Shown in pieces: positions 50,274 to 55,000 of a DNA stretch of 55,000 nt. Position numbers and translations under genes: made by a program. The notes under the pieces are model-generated. The model had not been told where the DNA came from, made no database searches, and worked only from the letters and a program-made list of their open reading frames with translations. The DNA comes from Symbiodinium natans (Eukaryota; Sar; Dinophyceae; Suessiales; Symbiodiniaceae): assembly GCA_905221605.1 (NCBI GenBank), contig CAJNDS010002812.1, positions 125,001 through 180,000 on the forward strand, in the 5' to 3' direction. Within the stretch, counting starts at the first letter, position 1, and each line of letters starts with the position of its first letter.

Positions 50274-50304
50274 AAAATCCTATTCTAATTTTTGAAGCGC
50301 CTAA
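50179..50304. mobile_element. Foldback family D, copy D6, with C21A14 tract
   Basis: Opposite orientation: starts ATAGGGGTCGGAATAACTAC and has ATTCTAATTTTTGAAGCGCC at the far end. A run of 21 C and 14 A (50243-50277) occupies the same internal spot as the T/G tract of D1. Confidence 0.85.
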
Positions 50305-50426
50305 ATCGCTCCCGTGAGATGTCTAGTTCGTCTAGTTCCTGCCTGATCTCTCCAGGACAGCTCGCCAGGATTCTTCGTCCGAGAAGTCAAGATTTCTCAG
50401 GAGATGCCACTTGGCCTTTGAAGCAA

Positions 50427-50485
50427 ACCCTAAACCCTAAACCCTAAATCCTAAACCCTGAACCCTAAACCCTGAACCCTAAACA
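50427..50485 (-). repeat. CCCTAAA/CCCTGAA array
   Basis: About eight units. Confidence 0.9.
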
Positions 50486-50508
50486 AAAATAGGCTCCAAG
50501 GTCATGAG

Positions 50509-50643
50509 TTGGGATGTTCCCCCTTCTATTAACAGCCCTTTACAGGGATTATAGTATAATCCCCATTAAAATCCCTATGAAGGGTTTCGGGTTTAGGGTT
50601 TAAATCCGTATTAAGGGCTGTTAGTAGAAGGGGGAACATCCCA
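50509..50643. mobile_element. Foldback family C, copy C5
   Basis: Terminal inverted repeats of about 33 bp, nearly perfect, beginning TTGGGATGTTCCCCCTTCTA and ending in its complement. The interior contains TTTCGGGTTTAGGGTTTA (about 50585-50602), a short telomere-like insert. Confidence 0.92.
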
Positions 50644-50902
50644 AGGCTCCTTAATTCGAGGCGGTCCCTTCAAACACTTCAAGAAAGCAACAACGCCATC
50701 CAAAAGCCGAGGGGAATGTGGCTGAGGGTGGTAGGATTGACGGGGTAATTGGGCTGTCGAGGTTCGGGGCCTCGGATGCGATCAAATGCTATTAAGCTCT
50801 GTATGGCGTGTAGCGTGGGGGCCATCGCAGCACACAGGATAGATGACCATAAGCCCGAACGCTAAACCCTAAAGCCTAGAGCCTAAACCCTAGACTTGGT
50901 AA

Positions 50903-50985
50903 TGTGGGTAGTTCCCTCAATTAGGGTCCTTTTTGGGATCCCTTAATGAGTGCCCAATAAGGGACCCCAAATTTAGGAAGCTACG
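50903..50985. mobile_element. Foldback family M, copy M2
   Basis: Left TGTGGGTAGTTCCCTCAATT, right CCCAAATTTAGGAAGCTACG. Two bases after it the 352-bp CCCTAAA array begins. Confidence 0.72.
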
Positions 50986-50986
50986 T

Positions 50987-51338
50987 TAAACCCTAAACCC
51001 TAAACCCTAAACCCTAAACCCTAAACCCTAAACCCTAAACCCTAAACCCTAAACCCTAAACCCTAAACCCTAAACCCTAAACCCTAAACCCTAAACCCTA
51101 AACCCTAAAATAACTAAACCCTTAACCCTAAAACCCTAAACCCTAAACCCTAAACCCTAAACCCTAAACCCTAAACCCTAAACCCTAAACCCTAAACCCT
51201 AAACCCTAAACCCTAAACCCTAAACCCTAAACCCTAAACCCTAAACCCTAAACCCTAAACCATAAAACCTAAACCCTAAACCCTAAACCCTAAACCCTAA
51301 ACCCTAAACCCTAAACCCTAAACCCTAAACCCTAAACC
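50987..51338 (-). repeat. Longest CCCTAAA array, about 50 units
   Basis: 352 bp with only two small irregular spots (about 51108-51130 and 51260-51270). It starts at the end of foldback M2. Confidence 0.97.
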
Positions 51339-51461
51339 ACCTATGTTCAGCCTCCAAGGTTAGTGAGACAGTTCATCGTGGTTGGCGGCTTGCTGTCTGG
51401 GCTCTTCGGTGCGCTTTCGAGACTCTACCTCTCCTGAGAGGAGCCGAAGGTTGTCCGCTAG

Positions 51462-51540
51462 GGTTTAGGGTTTACGGTTTAGGGTTTAGGGTTTAGGGTT
51501 TAGGGTTTAGGGTTTCGGGTTTAGGGTTTAGGGTTTAGGG
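51462..51540 (+). repeat. TTTAGGG array
   Basis: Eleven units, one TTTACGG and one TTTCGGG; opposite polarity to the neighbouring 352-bp array. Confidence 0.94.
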
Positions 51541-51721
51541 GAGATGTTGCAAGCCGCGGTTCACACCGCCACCGCGATGTGAAATCGATAGCCCTGGGGT
51601 TGCGGGTTGGGTTGCAAGGCTGTGGACCCTTCAAGAAACAGGCCAAATAGTTCCAAGAATTAAGAAGCACTTCCATTTTCGTCAGAGCATAAAGGCTCGT
51701 TTCTTCCTCAGAACCGGAACT

Positions 51722-51795
51722 CTAAACCCTAAACCCTAAACCCTAAACCCTAAACCCTAAACCCTAAACCCTAAACCCTAAACCCTGAACTCTAA
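51722..51795 (-). repeat. CCCTAAA array
   Basis: About ten units. Confidence 0.93.
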
Positions 51796-51899
51796 ACCCT
51801 AAAGCCGCAACCCTGAACCATATCAAGCTTGCTGTGTATGCCGGACATCCCAAAGCCTAAGCTGCAGCCCGAAGCTGTCCGTCCTGAACGGCTTCTTGC

Positions 51900-51955
51900 G
51901 GGGTTTAGGGTTTAGGGTTTAGGGTTTAGGGTTTAAGGTTTAAGGTTTAGGGTTT
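51900..51955 (+). repeat. TTTAGGG array
   Basis: About eight units, two TTTAAGG. Confidence 0.92.
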
Positions 51956-52710
51956 GTGACCCAACGTTTTGTGGCGGAATGTGATACTGCCAGCCGAATG
52001 CGTTTCAACTCAAGGGAGATGGGTCCGGATGAGAGGGCGCCCAGGACAGACGGGTTATGAATTTGTAAACCATAAGCCCTTAAACCTTCAAGCCCCGAAA
52101 CCCTAAAACCCTCAAACCAAAAAAGCCTAAAGCCGTGAACCCCTAATTACACCTAAAGCCCTTGGATCTTACATCCCTAAACCCTACAATTCTGCTGCCC
52201 AAAAAGCCTTAAATCCCTAACACCCTAGCATCCAAAAACCCTAAGACCCTAGACGCCCTAAAGCCCTAGAATCCTAAACCCTCAGCTCTGTGAGTGCAAG
52301 CATCTAGGTCTCGGGGGTTTGGGGTCTACAGGGCTTGAACTTTATTGTTTTTTTTTTTGGTTTCTTCTTCGGTTTGTTTCCTTGAATCCCTTCGGAATTC
52401 TTATAAAGCCAAAAAATAATGTGTATGGGGCCCTCAAACCTACCCCAATTTAGGCTCCAGGGCATTTTGGGGATGGATTTCATGGGTGTAAGGTTTCGCA
52501 AACTTAGGGTACCCTCCGTGGTTCTTGTTGTGATGCGGACGTGCTTGTGGTACCCCAAAAGGGACCGTCATTTTGAAGCAGGTGACCCTAGACCCTAAAC
52601 CTTGAACCCTGCTACCCAAACCCGCAAGCCCTACAACAACCCAAAGCCATGGGAGGATCCCAAACGTAGATCCCTGTCAGGGTTCCTAAGAATGCTCCAA
52701 TAGTAGTATA
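51956..52710. other. No gene seen
   Basis: Loose CCCTAA-like units of irregular length (52070-52280), followed by unique sequence. Confidence 0.6.
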
Positions 52711-52824
52711 ATAGAGGGGTCGGCAGAATTACTGCTGGCATTCCCTCATGGTCCCTGTATAATTATACTAGAATAACTCCCCCTTCCCAAAAGAAACCTG
52801 TTCAAATTTTTCAGGCCCCTATAG
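52711..52824. mobile_element. Foldback family D, copy D7
   Basis: Same orientation as D6: ATAGAGGGGTCGGCAGAATT to TTTTTCAGGCCCCTATAG; the internal C/A tract is short. Confidence 0.83.
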
Positions 52825-52898
52825 TAGGTTACCATTTGGGGGGTTCTCCTTAGAAAGTGCTCCTTGAGCTGAAAAGAATATCCTGGACCACTTGAGAC

Positions 52899-52983
52899 TT
52901 GGGATGTTCCCCCTCCTATTATCAGGTACCCCTTATAACAATCCCTATTAAGGACTCTTAGTATAAGGGAGATCATCCTAACC
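52899..52983. mobile_element. Foldback family C, copy C6
   Basis: Left TTGGGATGTTCCCCCTCCTA, right GGACTCTTAGTATAAGGGAG; shorter interior than C5 and without telomere-like units. Confidence 0.8.
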
Positions 52984-53175
52984 ATTGTAGCTACGTCTCA
53001 GTCTGATCTGTCTGCCAATGCGCTCCGGACGTCTCCCGCAAGGAATTGTACAATTGTTGGGCGCCAATGAAGGGAGCCCCCTACATTGGCTTCTGCCTCC
53101 ACGTGCGAGCTGAATCGCGACCTGAAGCGCGCAGACACGCGCAGATTAGACTTCAACCCGAAGCTCTAATAACCC

Positions 53176-53285
53176 ATATGGGGGGTTTCCGAAATTTGCG
53201 GTACCTATTGGGGTCCTCATGATAAGGGGATCATACGATTTTGGGGATCTATCTCGGGGGTCCCTATTTTCGTAAACCCCCATAT
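53176..53285. mobile_element. Foldback family F, copy F2
   Basis: Ends ATATGGGGGGTTTCCGAAAT and TTTTCGTAAACCCCCATAT; the interior GGGGTCCTCATGATAAGGGG matches F1. Confidence 0.87.
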
Positions 53286-53543
53286 CAGCTTAGCGAGTTG
53301 AGGATTCAGAATTGAGGCCTTCTTGCGTGGCATTCTGGTGTCTTTGTTTGTAAGCCCTAAACCTCTCATGTGTTATGTTAAAAAAGTTCTACAGTAGGTC
53401 ATCATACCACTCCTCACAAGAACCCGAATGTGGTTCCCTTTTTCGCAAGGCTTACCCTTTGTAGACTCTGGTCCCAATAGCCAAGATTCAAGAACAACCC
53501 CACCCTCCCCCCCCTCCCAACTGCCGCCCCCCCATTTACCCTA

Positions 53544-53690
53544 ACCCCCAAACCCCAAACCCCAAACCCCAAACCCTAAACCACAAACCCCAAACCCCAA
53601 ACCCTAAACCCTAAACCCGAAACCCTAGACCCTAAACCCTAAACCCTAAACCCTAAACCCTAAACTCTAAACCCTAAACCCCTTCCTAAA
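53544..53690 (-). repeat. CCCCAAA then CCCTAAA array
   Basis: About six CCCCAAA-type units followed by about fourteen mostly CCCTAAA. Confidence 0.94.
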
Positions 53691-53761
53691 TGCCTCGTGC
53701 ACGGACGATTAAACCCTAAACCTACGCCCTAAACCTGAACCCTAGCGCATGCTGGGTGCTT

Positions 53762-53784
53762 GGGGGGGGGGGGGGGGGGGGGGG
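53762..53784 (+). repeat. G23 homopolymer
   Basis: Longest single-base run of the window. Confidence 0.9.
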
Positions 53785-54294
53785 TTCATCGCCGTAGAAA
53801 TCCTTCATGATACCCAGTTGCAGGGTTTAGGGTTTGGGGTTCAGGGTTGAGGGTTTAGGGTTTAAGGCTTAAGGTGCGGGGTTCAGGGTTTATCTAGGGC
53901 TTAGGGTTTAGGAAATTTGTGTTCAAGGCTTTTGAACGGTACATGCTTGTCCGAAAGACCAGGCCTGACGGGACGACTTGACCCTCAACCCTAAACCCTA
54001 AACCCTAAACCCTAAACTCTAAACCCTAGGTTTAAGATGCATGCTATTTCAGCCGATCGTCAGCTCGCATGGACACCATGACATACGCAGACCTGGGCTG
54101 GGCGTGCTGGCCTCCGGGCTGCAGGGTCTAGGGTTTAGGGTTCAGGGTTCAGGGTTCAGGGTTTAGGGTTAGGGTTTAGGGTTTAGGGCAAGGGTTTTGG
54201 GAGTTCGTCTTGTAGGACAGGGTCCAGTAGCCGCGGATGTAGGCGCATCCAGGGTCGGTTGAAGCCAGGGTTGCCGGTCTACGCCCTCAACCCA

Positions 54295-54448
54295 AACCCT
54301 AAACCCCAAGCCTTAAACCCCAAACCCTCAACCCTAAACCCTAAACCCTAAACCCTAAACCCTAAACCCTAAACCCTAAACCCTAAACCGTAAACCCTAA
54401 ACCCCAAACCCCAAACCCCAAACCCCAAACCCCAAACCCCAAACCCTA
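54295..54448 (-). repeat. CCCTAAA then CCCCAAA array
   Basis: About fourteen CCCTAAA units switch to seven CCCCAAA at about 54400. Confidence 0.95.
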
Positions 54449-54575
54449 CATCGACAGTCCTGAAGCCGGAGATTTCCGAAACCCGAAGTGCACTCCGAGT
54501 CTTCACCTTCCAGCCCTATACCATAAGTCCCCATAGCTGCAAGCCCTCCAGTGATCTCTCCTCTGTTTGGGGGGT

Positions 54576-54692
54576 CAGGGTTTAGGGTTTAGGGTTTAGG
54601 GTTTAGGGTTTAGGGTTTAGGGTTTAGGGTTTAGGGTTTAGGGTTTAGGGTTTAGGGTTTAGGGTTTAGGGTTTAGGGTTTAGGGTTTAGGG
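54576..54692 (+). repeat. TTTAGGG array, 16-17 units
   Basis: Perfect units throughout. Confidence 0.96.
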
Positions 54693-55000
54693 GTAGTTAC
54701 ATGTCCCTGAACATGGTCGCCGGCCTCCTTTCAAGGGTTCTGACGTATGGGCCCTTGGGTTGTACAGGGTAGATAAGGGGGCATAATAGGGGGGGGTGGC
54801 CCGTTTATGGCCCAGATTAAGGGACCATGGTAAATACCCTGAGATGATCCCATCCCCCCTTTGGGGTAGTCTGATACTCCTGGAGAGGCAACACACGCTT
54901 AGACCAAGGGTGCCATTTGTTGCTGAGAGAGAAGCTCTCTTCCAGCTTATGTCTCTTGGACTGGGATGTTGGCATCCCAAGCCCCTTAAGGCCCAAGCCT

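Larger units (their letters stand above)
53785..55000. other. Array-rich right end, no gene seen
   Basis: Besides the listed arrays there are short clusters at 53821-53915, 53988-54030 and 54128-54190. The last 300 bases are unique sequence with a chance 97-codon minus frame. Confidence 0.6.

Noticed and set aside
50987-51338. A true chromosome end
   Set aside because: The array is internal, with unique sequence on both sides; none of the arrays reaches the window edge.

Overview
The window looks like a nuclear, gene-poor segment of a protist genome, most probably a dinoflagellate. Three things point there: dozens of interstitial TTTAGGG/CCCTAAA arrays (the telomere motif of dinoflagellates, but also of plants and chromerids), a Ty1/copia polyprotein with a KGKGK-rich basic linker of the kind I associate with dinoflagellate retroelements, and an 11-base match in its LTR to the 3' end of the dinoflagellate spliced leader. 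No species can be named from the sequence, and I see no rRNA, tRNA or CRISPR.

Layout. 1-18.8 kb: short unique stretches separated by telomere-like arrays of both polarities, many small inverted-repeat elements (MITE-like), a 21-bp satellite-like array at 8.35-9.19 kb with an internal inversion, and AT-rich microsatellites at 13.2 and 16.2-16.9 kb. 18798-26503: a full-length minus-strand Ty1/copia retrotransposon with 312-bp LTRs that differ at one base, a TTTAG target duplication, a primer binding site and one 2039-codon gag-pol frame; it sits inside a TTTAGGG array. 26.5-55 kb: again arrays and small foldback elements, with two further coding candidates: an intact 160-aa protein of unknown family at 32900-33382 (+), and a coding-like stretch at 47036-47696 (+) that changes frame twice and begins with a DEK-C-terminal-like motif.

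At least ten small inverted-repeat families (called A to M here, F, I, J and K included) recur or stand alone. Several copies contain, or are cut off by, telomere-like repeats, and one (family E, 14519-14686) is nested in a family A copy with a likely target duplication. Together they suggest that telomere-type repeats have been added at break or insertion sites inside older mobile DNA. The arrays also come in blocks of a single variant (TTCAGGG, CCCCAAA, CCCTAAG, TCTAGGG, CCCTCAA), as expected from local re-amplification.

Only the retroelement and perhaps the 160-aa gene are convincing coding regions. Most other open frames of 60-130 codons are what 55 kb of mixed-composition DNA would give by chance, or they are readings of the repeats.
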